Of a DNA stretch of 64,000 nt, positions 8,893 through 17,548 are shown one piece after another; the first letter of the stretch is position 1, and every line of letters starts with the position of its first letter. Below the pieces are notes generated by a model. The model was given only the letters and a program-made list of their open reading frames with translations, was not told the origin of the DNA and ran no database searches. Source of the stretch: Streptococcus pneumoniae (GTDB lineage Bacteria; Bacillota; Bacilli; Lactobacillales; Streptococcaceae); NCBI GenBank assembly GCA_040719455.1, contig JBFDTN010000001.1, positions 1,240,001-1,304,000 on the forward strand, written 5' to 3'. A program made the position numbers and the translations under genes.

Positions 8893-10287
8893 TTAAAGCT
8901 TAGTCCGCTGCTCTTCCTTATGCTTTTGATAAGCCTTCATCTGGCGTTCTAGCTCTTTTTGAATGGCAGGTTCTGGCGCATATTTTTCTTCCCAATCATC
9001 TGGTTTTAGGATTTTATGGGTCATAGGGTCAAAATGAGCCTTGCCATCTGGGAAGATTTTCCCCATATTGGCTTGATGGACAATTTCAAAAATTCGCTCT
9101 GGGTCCACTCCCATAAGTACAAAAGTTCCATAAGTAAAATACAACATATCAATCAGAGCATCCGCCTGTCCCACTAGAGACACTTCAGCTGGAGTATTTG
9201 TCTTGACTTTTTCAACAGCCTTATCAAGAGCCAAATGCAAATCCTCAATCGCTCCCTCAAATGCCTCTTCAGAAGGACTGGCTGCTCGTAGAAACTCCAC
9301 CATCTCTTCAAGCTTGAAGTCTACACGATGGCTTGCTTTTTTCAAATCCCAAGCCATTGGCTCTTCTTGTGTCGAGGTATCCATGACTTGATGAAATGCC
9401 TTCACTTTATTGAAATGCGGATCACTACTGGTAAAGACTTTCTCTCTCGCTAAAATTCCAAAATGCTCCAACGCCTTGTGAATGCCATCTTGACTGTTGC
9501 TGGTTGTAATATGTTTTGCAATCTCTTTAACTCGATCGGTTCCATTTCCCATGGCAATGGACATGCCCACTCCTGCCAACATTTCTAAGTCATTGTCCGA
9601 ATCCCCAAAGGCCATGACCTCATGGATGCCAAAACCGTATTCTTTGCCGACAAGGCGAATTCCCTCTAACTTGGACATGCCTTGGTTAATCACATCAGCC
9701 GCAAATGGACTGCTTCGGGTGAATTTCAAGTCTGTAAATTCTTCCTGAATCAGCTTAGTTTCAGACGCTGTTGCAAGGAGCAAGACCTGATAAATCGGCT
9801 CTTGAATCGCTTGGTAGAGATCCTCCACTTTTTGAGGAAAAGCCTTACTGATGATGTGGTTAAAGCCATGATTGACATAGCGAGTCAATTTTTTCGGAAT
9901 GAGGCGACTGGACCACTGGGGAACCTTGCTCATCCCAAAATTCATGATTTTAGAACCAATCACGCCATCTTTTGTCCCAAAGCAGATTTCCTTGCGATAT
10001 TGATGTGCGACCTCAATCAAACCGCGCAAGCTTGCCTTATCAATCGGTGTAGCTGAGATGACCTTATCTTTTGAGAAAATATATTGACCATTATAAGTAA
10101 CAGCAAAATCTAAATCCAGCTGCTCCATAAAGGGCTCTACAAAAAATGGCCCTCTCCCTGTCGCAAGCCCTACTAAAATGCCCTGCTCTTTCAAACTCTG
10201 AATCGCTTGTTCCGTGGACTTTAGAACGGTCCTGTTATCATTGACCAAAGTACCGTCGATATCAAAAAAGACTGCTTTGATTTCCAT
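8893..10287 (-). CDS. Cof-type HAD phosphatase fused to a PRA-PH/MazG-like domain
   Basis: Two-domain protein of 464 residues. Residues 1-270 are a Cof/YcsE-type HAD phosphatase: FDIDGTLVND with the nucleophile Asp, ATGRG, and the C-terminal GDSDNDLEML metal site. Residues about 285-445 resemble the phosphoribosyl-ATP pyrophosphohydrolase/MazG-like helical fold (KLEEMVEFLRAA, then GQADALIDMLYFTYG). Plain Cof proteins end near 270 residues, so the second half is a real extension. It may clean up sugar phosphates or nucleotides; the substrate is unknown. Its upstream region is where the island has integrated. Confidence 0.85.
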   Translation of the reverse strand: MEIKAVFFDIDGTLVNDNRTVLKSTEQAIQSLKEQGILVGLATGRGPFFVEPFMEQLDLDFAVTYNGQYIFSKDKVISATPIDKASLRGLIEVAHQYRKEICFGTKDGVIGSKIMNFGMSKVPQWSSRLIPKKLTRYVNHGFNHIISKAFPQKVEDLYQAIQEPIYQVLLLATASETKLIQEEFTDLKFTRSSPFAADVINQGMSKLEGIRLVGKEYGFGIHEVMAFGDSDNDLEMLAGVGMSIAMGNGTDRVKEIAKHITTSNSQDGIHKALEHFGILAREKVFTSSDPHFNKVKAFHQVMDTSTQEEPMAWDLKKASHRVDFKLEEMVEFLRAASPSEEAFEGAIEDLHLALDKAVEKVKTNTPAEVSLVGQADALIDMLYFTYGTFVLMGVDPERIFEIVHQANMGKIFPDGKAHFDPMTHKILKPDDWEEKYAPEPAIQKELERQMKAYQKHKEEQRTKL

Positions 10288-10310
10288 TGGTTCCTCATCT
10301 CTCGTTTTTG

Positions 10311-10323
10311 TGATACAATCATT
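10311..10323. repeat. Candidate attL core
   Basis: TGATACAATCATT, identical to 21659-21671. It lies 24 bp upstream of the HAD gene start, and its partner lies in the promoter region of ansA. If the island is removed, the two genes become a divergent pair sharing one copy. Confidence 0.55.
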
Positions 10324-10461
10324 TTACGATTTTTCTTTACCAAATACAACCAATAGCTATTAAATAAAGACTTTTTGGCATTTTTATCGCAAAGTACATT
10401 TACGCAAATTGTGACTTTTTGCCAACTTTCGAAGTCAAAAACGTAGTCACCCATCATCAAC

Positions 10462-10487
10462 GCTTGCCCGTATGGTTGAAAGAATAA
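10462..10487 (-). repeat. 26-bp island-end repeat, inverted copy
   Basis: Read on the minus strand this matches 20372-20397 at 25 of 26 positions (core CAACCATRCGGGCAAGC). A third copy is at 17520-17543. Two copies lie inside opposite ends of the island in inverted orientation. Confidence 0.7.
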
Positions 10488-10515
10488 CCTAAAGCCAGTA
10501 GGCTTTTTTTTATAT

Positions 10516-11602
10516 CTTGAATTTACAATATAAGTGCACAATAAAAACTCATAAGATTTTTTCTAGTAAAATAAAACTGAACAAACATCTTACGAAAGGA
10601 AATCTTATGAGCTACCATCATTTTACCATAGATGAACGAGAAAGTATTCTGATTTATCGTACTAAAGGGATGACCTTTTCTCAAATAGCACGACTATTAC
10701 ATCGGCACCCCTCAAGTATTAGCCGTGAATTAAAACGTCATTCAAAACAAGGCAACTATTCGCCTAGTAGGGCACAAACAGCTTATCATCTCGCTAAATC
10801 GCATTGTGGGCGAAAAAGGAAATTAGAAATAGACACTGAACTCAGTCAGACCGTCAAGCATCTTTTTCTTGAGTGTCAATGGTCGCCAGAAGAAATTGAG
10901 GGGCGATTACGTTTAGAACGAGAAAGACCCGTCATTAGTTATCAAACCATTTATAGAGCTATCTATCGCGGTCACTTTGACGACACGCCTCTTTCACATG
11001 GTGCTCGTGGGGTTGTTCGCAAACTTCGTCACCATGGTAAAACACGCCATACACAATCCCATGTGGAAAAGCGAGGAAAAATTCCTATTTCTCATACCAT
11101 TCATGAGAGGCCAATAGCAGCTAATGAACGCTCGAGAATAGGTGATTGGGAAGCCGATACTGTTGCTGGAAAGACTGGAAAAGCTTGCCTAGTAACACTC
11201 ACTGATAGGCATTCCCGCTTCCTCAAAATTCAGAAAGTAGCTGTCAAGAAAAGTAAATTGGTTATAGAAGCCATGGTAAATATGTTAGAGTCCCTACCAA
11301 AAGAAACAGTGACTCCTGATAGAGGTAAGGAATTCTCAGGACATCCTGAACTCACCGAGAAACTAAATGTCGAAGTCTATTTTCCTGATCCTCATGCTCC
11401 TTGGCAACGAGGAACAAACGAGAATACAAATGGCTTATTGCGAGAGTATTTTCCAAAAGGAAGTGACTTAACAGAGGTAGAACACTTAATCATTCAGGAA
11501 TGGGAAGATAAATTAAATAACAGACCACGAAAATGTCTAAACTGGAAAACACCTTATGAAGTTTTTTATGGGATAAATGTGCACTTAATTTGACAATTCG
11601 CC
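10516..11602 (+). mobile_element. IS30-family insertion sequence, copy 1 (1087 bp)
   Basis: The ends are defined by comparison with copy 2 at 24087-25180. The left end begins CTTGAATTTACAATATAAG and the right end closes with CTTAATTTGACAATTCGCC, imperfect inverted repeats of about 24 bp converging on GTGCAC. The left end follows a small hairpin (AAAGCC / GGCTTT) with a T run. No target duplication is visible. Confidence 0.9.
10607..11593 (+). CDS. IS30-family transposase
   Basis: DDE transposase of 328 residues. The start ATG is preceded by GAAAGGA. An N-terminal HTH (MTFSQIARLLHRHPSSISREL) is followed by the DDE core: Asp in GDWEADTVAG, Asp in TPDRGKEF, and Glu in NENTNGLLREYFPKG. The frame runs into the right inverted repeat. 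It is nearly identical to copy 2 but keeps the intact C-terminus (TPYEVFYG), so this is the copy more likely to be active. Confidence 0.95.
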   Translation: MSYHHFTIDERESILIYRTKGMTFSQIARLLHRHPSSISRELKRHSKQGNYSPSRAQTAYHLAKSHCGRKRKLEIDTELSQTVKHLFLECQWSPEEIEGRLRLERERPVISYQTIYRAIYRGHFDDTPLSHGARGVVRKLRHHGKTRHTQSHVEKRGKIPISHTIHERPIAANERSRIGDWEADTVAGKTGKACLVTLTDRHSRFLKIQKVAVKKSKLVIEAMVNMLESLPKETVTPDRGKEFSGHPELTEKLNVEVYFPDPHAPWQRGTNENTNGLLREYFPKGSDLTEVEHLIIQEWEDKLNNRPRKCLNWKTPYEVFYGINVHLI

Positions 11603-11752
11603 GTCAAAAAACTTTCAATTTTTGATAGAAAAGAAGACTTTTTCTGCCCGAACCCCCTCCCCCTCCTATTTTTTAACAAATATTTGGACAGTCTAGGCAG
11701 GCCGCTTAAAATTTGTGATTTTTTCACAACGCTTTTTTTAGAACGGGGGGTG

Positions 11753-12058
11753 TCAGCCCCACCACTCGTCCTCTCTAAAATGTTTCTCTCTCTTGTTAGG
11801 TCGATTGTGTCGCTTATTATGACATTCATGACAAAGTGTTCGAAGATTATCTATATCCAAAGCCTTGTCTGGATGATATTCTAACTCCTCGATATGATCA
11901 ACTTCGAGTACGCTATCACGTTCTGTCGTGACTTTTCCCTCCTCTTTGCACCATTGACATTCAAAGTGATCACGCTCTAGAACCATCTTTCTAGTCTTTC
12001 TCCACTCTCGTGAATGATAAAACTTATTGCGACTCTCTCTTGTACTGACATCAATCAT
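11753..12058 (-). CDS. HNH endonuclease of phage packaging type
   Basis: Protein of 101 residues with a complete HNH motif. CQWC and CHECHNKRH supply two Cys pairs of the structural zinc site, and LEVDHIEEL holds the HNH His. Small HNH proteins like this sit beside terminase genes and cos sites in many phages and satellites. The ATG overlaps the stop of the preceding small gene (ATGA). No terminase follows: 11603-11752 holds a GC-rich tract and then the IS30 copy. Confidence 0.88.
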   Translation of the reverse strand: MIDVSTRESRNKFYHSREWRKTRKMVLERDHFECQWCKEEGKVTTERDSVLEVDHIEELEYHPDKALDIDNLRTLCHECHNKRHNRPNKREKHFREDEWWG

Positions 12059-12300
12059 TGACGACACTTGAGTTCAATCTCCACCTTGAAGTTGCTCAAA
12101 CGATTCAAACAGTTTTCAAGATGTGCTACTGCATTTCTTGTCTCGTCCAACAGTTCATTAAACTCTTTTATATTTTTTGTTTCAACATCTACAAAAAATT
12201 CCGATGTCCATTTTTTTGTAGTCGTTTTTTGGGACTCTCGTTTTTTGTTCTTACGATTATTGAAACGTAAAATTTTGTAACGCAATTCTTTTATTCCCAT
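12055..12300 (-). CDS. Hypothetical island protein, 81 residues
   Basis: Small protein with a very basic N-terminal 30 residues (many Lys/Arg) followed by a helical stretch (EFNELLDETRNAVAHLENCL). The family was not recognised. It overlaps the HNH gene by 4 nt, so the two are translationally coupled and probably act together. A role in packaging or DNA binding is only a guess from position and charge. Confidence 0.6.
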   Translation of the reverse strand: MGIKELRYKILRFNNRKNKKRESQKTTTKKWTSEFFVDVETKNIKEFNELLDETRNAVAHLENCLNRLSNFKVEIELKCRQ

Positions 12301-12439
12301 TTCTTTTTACTCCTTTGTTTTTTAGTTTGAGTTCACACTTTCATACATTCTATTGAACTCGCTGACACTTCCAAAATTCAATCCTATCAAGCGTTAGACT
12401 AATCAACCTATCATCAGTTCAACGTTTCCTCAAAACAAG

Positions 12440-12485
12440 GAATTAAAAATAATAAATAAGTAAAGAGCCTTGCAGCTCCTTACTA
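12440..12485 (-). terminator. Terminator after the ClpP-like gene
   Basis: On the minus strand AGTAAGGAGC pairs with GGCTCTTTACT and is followed by a T-rich tail. It separates the ClpP-like gene from the 81-residue/HNH pair, which may have its own promoter in 12301-12440. Confidence 0.6.
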
Positions 12486-12494
12486 TTCTTCTTT

Positions 12495-13379
12495 CTATTG
12501 CGATTTCAATAACCCTTGAGCCTTCAAGCTATAAGTCTCATAATCTCTCGCATATATCTTCGTTTGGCCGTTTTCTATATAACAGTCCCCATTTCTAAAA
12601 CCTGCCATAGCATCCTTTTGCTCACGCAATTCTTTTAATCTGTTCTGATGTTTCTGTTGATGGATTTCTTCTTCTAATTCAGTTCTGACCTTTACTTTCT
12701 TTGCCCAATTGTACATGTGTTGAATATGGAGAGGTATTTTCGGTTGAGCTTTTACTTCTGTTCTAATTTGATTTTCAAACTTCCGCCTAATCATTTCCAT
12801 GTAGTCATATTGAATAGTCGTAGGTAAAGCTTCTGCCACGCTAGCGACCAACTGACGTGAAAATCCTTGCGAGGTTAATTCTCTATCTACAAAACCTAGC
12901 TCAATCGCTTCATCACATGTTAGCCACGTTTCTTCCGCCATCATCGCTTTCAGACGTTCAATAGGTAAGCCTGTGCGCTTGTGATATACATTTAGTAACA
13001 TGTCATTGATTGTATCTAAACTTCTCAAATCTTGCTCTATCTTTTTCTTATTGCCAAATACTCCCGCCATAGCTTCATGGATCATAAAGACGGCTGTTTG
13101 GCTCATCTCGATTGTGTCACCCGATAAAGCGATCACTGTTGCAATACTTGCACAAAGACCAACAATCTTGACTGTTACATTTCCCTTATAGTCTTTTAAC
13201 TTGGAAGAGATTTCACTACCTGAGTAGACATCACCGCCACCAGAATTGATATAAACTTCCAAACTCTCACCATTGATAGGTAGTTTTAAATCTGCTGGCG
13301 AAAAACATTCTAAACCGTTAGATTGATAATCTTTTTTTCGACTATTGGCCACAATCGAACCATTTATATTAATTCTCAT
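12495..13379 (-). CDS. ClpP-like serine protease (prohead-protease type)
   Basis: Protein of 294 residues. Residues 1-180 are ClpP-like: YINSGGGDVYSG forms the oxyanion loop, GLCASIATVIAL carries the nucleophilic Ser, and FMIHEAMAGVFG carries the His. Residues 180-294 are a charged helical tail that ordinary ClpP lacks. Phage ClpP-type proteases mature capsid or portal proteins, but no capsid gene is present here. The start MRININGS has a GGAGG site, and the ATG overlaps the previous stop (ATGA). The target may be a helper-phage or host protein; this is inference. Confidence 0.85.
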   Translation of the reverse strand: MRININGSIVANSRKKDYQSNGLECFSPADLKLPINGESLEVYINSGGGDVYSGSEISSKLKDYKGNVTVKIVGLCASIATVIALSGDTIEMSQTAVFMIHEAMAGVFGNKKKIEQDLRSLDTINDMLLNVYHKRTGLPIERLKAMMAEETWLTCDEAIELGFVDRELTSQGFSRQLVASVAEALPTTIQYDYMEMIRRKFENQIRTEVKAQPKIPLHIQHMYNWAKKVKVRTELEEEIHQQKHQNRLKELREQKDAMAGFRNGDCYIENGQTKIYARDYETYSLKAQGLLKSQ

Positions 13380-14260
13380 TTGTTCCCTCCAAGCCATTTA
13401 CCAAAAATGCTTTTTCTTTCTTTTTCCGTTTTTGTTTGCTTTAGTTCCTGGAGCAATAACTCATCTTTTCTTTTTTCGATTTGCTCAAGTTCGTATCGCT
13501 CCCAAAAATCTTCAAAGGCTTTAGCGATATGTTCCGCAACTTTATCACTATTATAGTTATACTTATGTTTTAAAGCTTTATGGATACCGATGGCATCTAT
13601 ACCAAGTTCCCCACTCTTACCCCATTCCTTATAGAACAATTCCCAATACCAAGTATTTGAAGAATCTGGCAAATACTCGTTTTTAATCCAACGTTTATAA
13701 AACCGAATATCACGCTCAGAATATGGAGTAGTGAATGGGGTATAAACTTTCCTAATATCCAGCTCAATACCAGCAAGAGAAATTGGGAACTTTTCACTCA
13801 TCGGAATATCTGCCAAGCGATTGATTTTCACTTCTGGAACACAATTTTCTTGCAGTACCCCTTTAAAGGCTTCTAATACCTTATTCGCATGATCTAAAAA
13901 GAGAGCCTGCGCTTGATTGATTTCTGATACTCGCATTTCCAGCTTATCCGTGATTTTATGATAAAGAGTCGTATTCTGCTCGTGTTTGCTTTTTGTTGTG
14001 ATCAGTTTATTCTCACGATTTTCTTCGACCTTAGCTGTAAAATCTTCAATATCATTAAAAAATGCACGATACAAGGTTCTATATTTCCCGTGGGCGTGTT
14101 CAATCTCTGCATTCTGCTTTATCAAGGCTGGAAGAAGAACTCTTTGCCAATACTGTGTATTTTCCGTTTGGACTAGCGCATTCGGATTGTTTTCAACATC
14201 ATATAAGACCCAACCGTCATGCAATTCATAAAATAGTTTTTTTGCTTCTTCAAATTTCAT
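13376..14260 (-). CDS. Hypothetical island protein, 294 residues
   Basis: Soluble, mostly helical protein with no recognised domain. The N-terminal part is rich in aromatic residues. The middle (about 100-150) is likely coiled. The C-terminal 60 residues are Lys/Glu-rich (ELEQIEKRKDELLLQELKQ). The start at MKFEEAKK follows a strong AAGGAGG site. It is translationally coupled to the ClpP-like gene by a 4-nt overlap, so it could be that protease's partner or substrate. This is suggested only by the coupling. Confidence 0.6.
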   Translation of the reverse strand: MKFEEAKKLFYELHDGWVLYDVENNPNALVQTENTQYWQRVLLPALIKQNAEIEHAHGKYRTLYRAFFNDIEDFTAKVEENRENKLITTKSKHEQNTTLYHKITDKLEMRVSEINQAQALFLDHANKVLEAFKGVLQENCVPEVKINRLADIPMSEKFPISLAGIELDIRKVYTPFTTPYSERDIRFYKRWIKNEYLPDSSNTWYWELFYKEWGKSGELGIDAIGIHKALKHKYNYNSDKVAEHIAKAFEDFWERYELEQIEKRKDELLLQELKQTKTEKERKSIFGKWLGGNK

Positions 14261-14342
14261 TTTTATATCCTCCTTAAAAATCAAAAAGAGGTATAACAAA
14301 AAGCAACTTCTCGCTTTATGCTATACCTCTATCATCAAATAG

Positions 14343-14483
14343 TCAGTATGTAATTTTTTCTTTCTTTGTAACTTCTACCCATGTCACAATGCCGTCATTC
14401 ACTTTTAAGGTAATTGTGCCATGTTGGGGTACTGCTACATGCTTTATTATATCACCTTTTTTAAAATAAATAAAGTTATCCAT
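14343..14483 (-). CDS. Small phage-type protein, 46 residues (DUF3954/XtrA-like?)
   Basis: Short open frame starting MDNFIYFKKG, with a good AAAGGAG site upstream and the stop at 14343. The middle part VPQHGTITLKVNDGIV resembles the HG...DG pattern of small phage proteins of the DUF3954/XtrA type, but at this length similarity is weak evidence. It lies between the candidate replication origin and the 294-residue gene, on the same strand. Confidence 0.5.
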   Translation of the reverse strand: MDNFIYFKKGDIIKHVAVPQHGTITLKVNDGIVTWVEVTKKEKITY

Positions 14484-14499
14484 GCTTTTTTCTCCTTTT

Positions 14500-14768
14500 T
14501 GTAGCATTGTAGCCATTCCGAGCTTTTAGAAAAGGGGTAATTCTACAAGGCTCTTTCTCACTCTCCCAAGGGGTTAGCTCGTTTTTGTAGCCAATGTAGC
14601 TTTAAAATCATCAAAAAACTTTTCTACGGAAAATCCCCAATCCTAAGCTCTCTTATATATTATTTATACTGTTATATATCTACTTATTCTACAATAGAGA
14701 GTAAAACCCTTAATATAACTGACTTTTCTCTTGTAGCATATCTTGTAGCATATTGTAGCTTTTGTAGC
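14500..14768. other. Candidate replication origin: TGTAGC iterons around an AT-rich core
   Basis: Eight exact TGTAGC hexamers, all in one orientation, start at 14500, 14508, 14586, 14595, 14732, 14744, 14754 and 14763. They form two groups of four flanking an AT-rich stretch (about 14651-14725). The right group touches the stop of the VapE-type gene. Staphylococcal pathogenicity islands have origins made of two sets of short iterons around an AT-rich region next to the rep gene, so the arrangement fits. Which protein binds is inference. Confidence 0.7.
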
Positions 14769-14769
14769 A

Positions 14770-16188
14770 TTAAGGCTTTTTTCGGAAATAATAGGGTGTT
14801 GGTGTTCCCTTTTTCCATATCCGCTTTTTGGTATCCGAGCGCTCCCAATCCTTATGATTATCTAGCACATCTCTAGCTTTTTGGTTATAGTGTCCACCTC
14901 GTCCCTTGGTTGGATTTTCATTGAATACGATATAGGCAACCTCATTTGGGGTAGTGATTTCAAGTTGGACTGTTCCAAATTTTAGCGGATAATCTTTGTA
15001 TGATTGCTTGTCATCTAGTGGCTCTTGTAGATGTTTGAGAAAATACTGCCTACGTTCGTGGGATGACAACTCGTACCATTCCGCTGGAGGGTAGAAATAA
15101 CCTAAGTATTCCAAGATAGATTCCTTGTCTTGGTCTTCCACCTTATAGGCTTCTTGGATTTGTTCCAATTCCTCGTCTAAGGCTTTTGAAATCGTCAAGG
15201 TCTGCCCCTCATCATACCAAATCTTGGCTTCTGCTAGTACCTGCAAGAAATAGCTCTCGTCTTTTTCCATAGGATGACACGCTACATCATTGACCCCACA
15301 CTGGATAGGATAAAAACGCCGCTCCTTGCCCTCGTCTTTTAGAAAGCCTTTAGCGTTTGACGTCCCAATAAAGACACAATGACGGTCCACCTTTTCTGCC
15401 TTCCTGCCGTAAAGTGCCCGAATATCGTCACTTGTCGCACTGATGAAATTTTTTATCGCTTCTATCGCCGTCTTTTTAAAACCTTTCAGCTCTCCAAACT
15501 CGATAACGACATTGGTCTGTAAGATACGATAGTCTTCTATGTGATCACCAAGTTTTCGGACACTATCCGTATGAAATTCAGGTAGCAGACGCTTAGTAGC
15601 TGTACTCTTTCCCAACCCCTGCCCACCTGTCAAAATCGGCACAATTTCAAACTTGGTACCTGGTCGATAGATACGGGCAACTAACCCCGTCAGCCAAAGC
15701 CTTGTCACCTCACGGACATAGCTCGTATCTGGACAGCCTAACAAATCGATAAAATACCGCTCCGCTCGCTCTACCCCGTCCCACGTCTGCAACTCTATGC
15801 GGTCTTTGACGGGGTGGTAGGTGTTTTCTTTGGCTACTTTCAAGATAGCAATATCCACATTATCCCTAGTCGGTGCAAAGCCATATTTTTCATCAATAAA
15901 GGCAATGGCTAGCTTGGTGTCTTCCTCATTCCAAGTCCCCTTATCAGTGCCCCACGGTGTCGGCTTAGTCTTTTCAATCGTCTTTGAAAAATCATTGTAT
16001 CGCACCCCTTTAGAGATACTTTGCTGCTGTTCAAATACCAACACCACATTATAAGGGCTTCTGACTGGTGCCTTGGACTTGCCATAAGTCCGAAAAGCAG
16101 GCATGATCTCTTCTTGGTACTGCTCAGCCAAAGACTGGAAATTTTCCTCATCCTCAGCAATCATCTTGTCTAATAAGTCTTTGCTCAT
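14770..16188 (-). CDS. VapE/VirE-type replication ATPase
   Basis: Protein of 472 residues of the virulence-associated E family (PF05272), the helicase-like replication initiator of many satellites and phages. The Walker A loop is GGQGLGKS (about residue 190), followed by a Walker B-like VVIEFGEL and FIGTSNAKGFLKDEGKERRF, which has sensor and arginine-finger character. The N-terminal 100 residues lack a recognisable primase domain. It starts 1 nt after the preceding stop. Iterons lie directly downstream. Confidence 0.88.
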   Translation of the reverse strand: MSKDLLDKMIAEDEENFQSLAEQYQEEIMPAFRTYGKSKAPVRSPYNVVLVFEQQQSISKGVRYNDFSKTIEKTKPTPWGTDKGTWNEEDTKLAIAFIDEKYGFAPTRDNVDIAILKVAKENTYHPVKDRIELQTWDGVERAERYFIDLLGCPDTSYVREVTRLWLTGLVARIYRPGTKFEIVPILTGGQGLGKSTATKRLLPEFHTDSVRKLGDHIEDYRILQTNVVIEFGELKGFKKTAIEAIKNFISATSDDIRALYGRKAEKVDRHCVFIGTSNAKGFLKDEGKERRFYPIQCGVNDVACHPMEKDESYFLQVLAEAKIWYDEGQTLTISKALDEELEQIQEAYKVEDQDKESILEYLGYFYPPAEWYELSSHERRQYFLKHLQEPLDDKQSYKDYPLKFGTVQLEITTPNEVAYIVFNENPTKGRGGHYNQKARDVLDNHKDWERSDTKKRIWKKGTPTPYYFRKKP

Positions 16189-16713
16189 CTATCCTCCCTC
16201 TGCATAGTATTGATCAGCTACTTCTAAAAAGAAAGGCAACAAACATCGATTTCTAACCAAGTTTGAAAAGACGTCAATCACTTGTCCCAAATCATAGCCA
16301 GCAGCAAACATCATCTTGACCAGACAAGAGACCTGCCCTTTTGTCCGTATGCCCTCGCAAATCATCTGAAACAAATCCCCAGACAGTATCAAAGGGCAAG
16401 CATAGCGCTTTTTCGTAAGTTTATAGACATCAAACCCTTTCACCAGCTCCAGCAATTCACCCGACAGAATGGCAATGTTGAAATCTCTGACCACCTGCCA
16501 CCCTGCCTTGACTAGCTTTTCTTCACTGAGTCGCTCCTTGACTGAAAGACGATACAAGGGGCTAATGATACTATCCAAGCAAGCCCCCAAAGGCTCGAAA
16601 TAAAGAAATAAAAACCAATCATCTTTCTTTAGCGCCCTTGTCGGACAATCTTTCAAAAAAACAAACTCTGAGACCTTGTCTTTCTGGAGGATAAATTCAA
16701 TCACTCGATACAT
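16189..16713 (-). CDS. Hypothetical island protein, 174 residues
   Basis: Unrecognised protein directly upstream of the VapE-type gene and abutting it (stop at 16189, next start at 16188). The ATG at 16713 follows AGGAGGT with proper spacing; the GTG two codons earlier lies inside that site and is unlikely. Aromatic and leucine-rich, probably globular. The position between regulators and replication protein is where primase-like genes are found in related islands, but no primase motif is visible. Confidence 0.6.
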   Translation of the reverse strand: MYRVIEFILQKDKVSEFVFLKDCPTRALKKDDWFLFLYFEPLGACLDSIISPLYRLSVKERLSEEKLVKAGWQVVRDFNIAILSGELLELVKGFDVYKLTKKRYACPLILSGDLFQMICEGIRTKGQVSCLVKMMFAAGYDLGQVIDVFSNLVRNRCLLPFFLEVADQYYAEGG

Positions 16714-16722
16714 TCGCACCTC

Positions 16723-16923
16723 CTAGCTACTTCTCCGCATACCTAGCTGGATATAAGCCCCATAATCAGGACTGAGTTCCGCTTTTTGAGTTTTTTCCTG
16801 CTCTTTCTCCTTGACATCAAGCTGGCAATATCCAAGGTTACGCCATAAATACCCTGCAAGAATCACCGTAACAACAATCAACATCATCACTTGGTCAAGC
16901 GGTAGGTTGAGTTCATCTAGCAT
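16723..16923 (-). CDS. Small single-pass membrane protein, 66 residues
   Basis: One hydrophobic segment (about residues 12-28, VMMLIVVTVILAGYLW) is followed by a charged tail rich in Lys/Glu. The start overlaps the previous gene by 11 nt. No family recognised. Small membrane proteins are common in satellite early operons and sometimes affect helper phages or host physiology, but no such role can be assigned here. Confidence 0.55.
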   Translation of the reverse strand: MLDELNLPLDQVMMLIVVTVILAGYLWRNLGYCQLDVKEKEQEKTQKAELSPDYGAYIQLGMRRSS

Positions 16924-17104
16924 GTTTCCTACGTCTCCTTTCCTGTCTGATACCTGCTATCTTGCCCATTTGGAAGATATGTAAAAGAGCGAAGGTCGCA
17001 CTGTCTTCCTCCAAACAATTTTCACAATAGAGGTTAGCCAGTTCTAAATCTTCGTCAGTTATATCATGTTCTTTTGCTGTATCATATAGTTCTTGAAAAT
17101 TCAT
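16913..17104 (-). CDS. Hypothetical island protein, 63 residues
   Basis: Acidic first half (DITDEDLELANLYCENCLEED) and a basic C-terminus (RQERRRRKHAR). It overlaps both neighbours by a few nucleotides, which supports its reality as part of a tightly packed operon. Family not recognised. Confidence 0.55.
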   Translation of the reverse strand: MNFQELYDTAKEHDITDEDLELANLYCENCLEEDSATFALLHIFQMGKIAGIRQERRRRKHAR

Positions 17105-17337
17105 TTAGTTGTCTCCTCAATCAATTTATAGTGTTCACTAGCTAGCCTATTTAAGTCATTCATGGCTAAATTGATAATATCGGCGTATTGCTCCTTTAAA
17201 GCAATAAAATCATAATAGCCGCTGTCGCTCTTTTGGGTGTTTTCTAACCACCTTCTCACGACATCTAAGGCACTGACTGCTGTCATCATATCGCTGGTAA
17301 GACTTTCGTAATTGTCTAATATCTCACTGTTATTCAT
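17101..17337 (-). CDS. Hypothetical island protein, 78 residues
   Basis: Helical protein of unknown family. The start at MNNSEILDNY is chosen because GAGAGGAGAAG precedes it. It overlaps the next gene by 4 nt. Upstream, 17338-17548 is non-coding and carries a copy of the island repeat at 17520-17543. Confidence 0.55.
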   Translation of the reverse strand: MNNSEILDNYESLTSDMMTAVSALDVVRRWLENTQKSDSGYYDFIALKEQYADIINLAMNDLNRLASEHYKLIEETTK

Positions 17338-17519
17338 CTTCTCTCCTCTCTTTTCATGCATTGTTACTCATAAAATCGCTAAACAAAGCCGTAGAATGGC
17401 AATGTCAGCACCTCTTTTTTGTTTACTATCCAATCATTTTTTAGGTCGTGTTTTCCGACTTCTTTACAAGGTATTCCATGTCTGGACACCCTTTGGACTT
17501 TTTCCAAATCGTCCTTGTT

Positions 17520-17543
17520 TTTCTTTCAACCATGCGGGCAAGC
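17520..17543 (+). repeat. Island repeat, internal copy
   Basis: Shares TTCTTTCAACCATGCGGGCA and the next four bases with the copy at 20372-20397. It lies in a non-coding gap between two early genes. Confidence 0.7.
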
Positions 17544-17548
17544 TGGTA

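Noticed and set aside
10221..10541. Minus-strand open frame of 106 codons across the left island end
   Set aside because: It runs through the HAD gene start, the attachment word, the 26-bp repeat and the IS30 end, has no ribosome site, and reads the repeat as peptide in the same way as the false N-terminal extension of the integrase.
11566..11829. Minus-strand open frame of 87 codons overlapping the HNH gene end and IS30
   Set aside because: It crosses the IS30 boundary and overlaps the HNH gene in another frame, so it is a chance product of the insertion.
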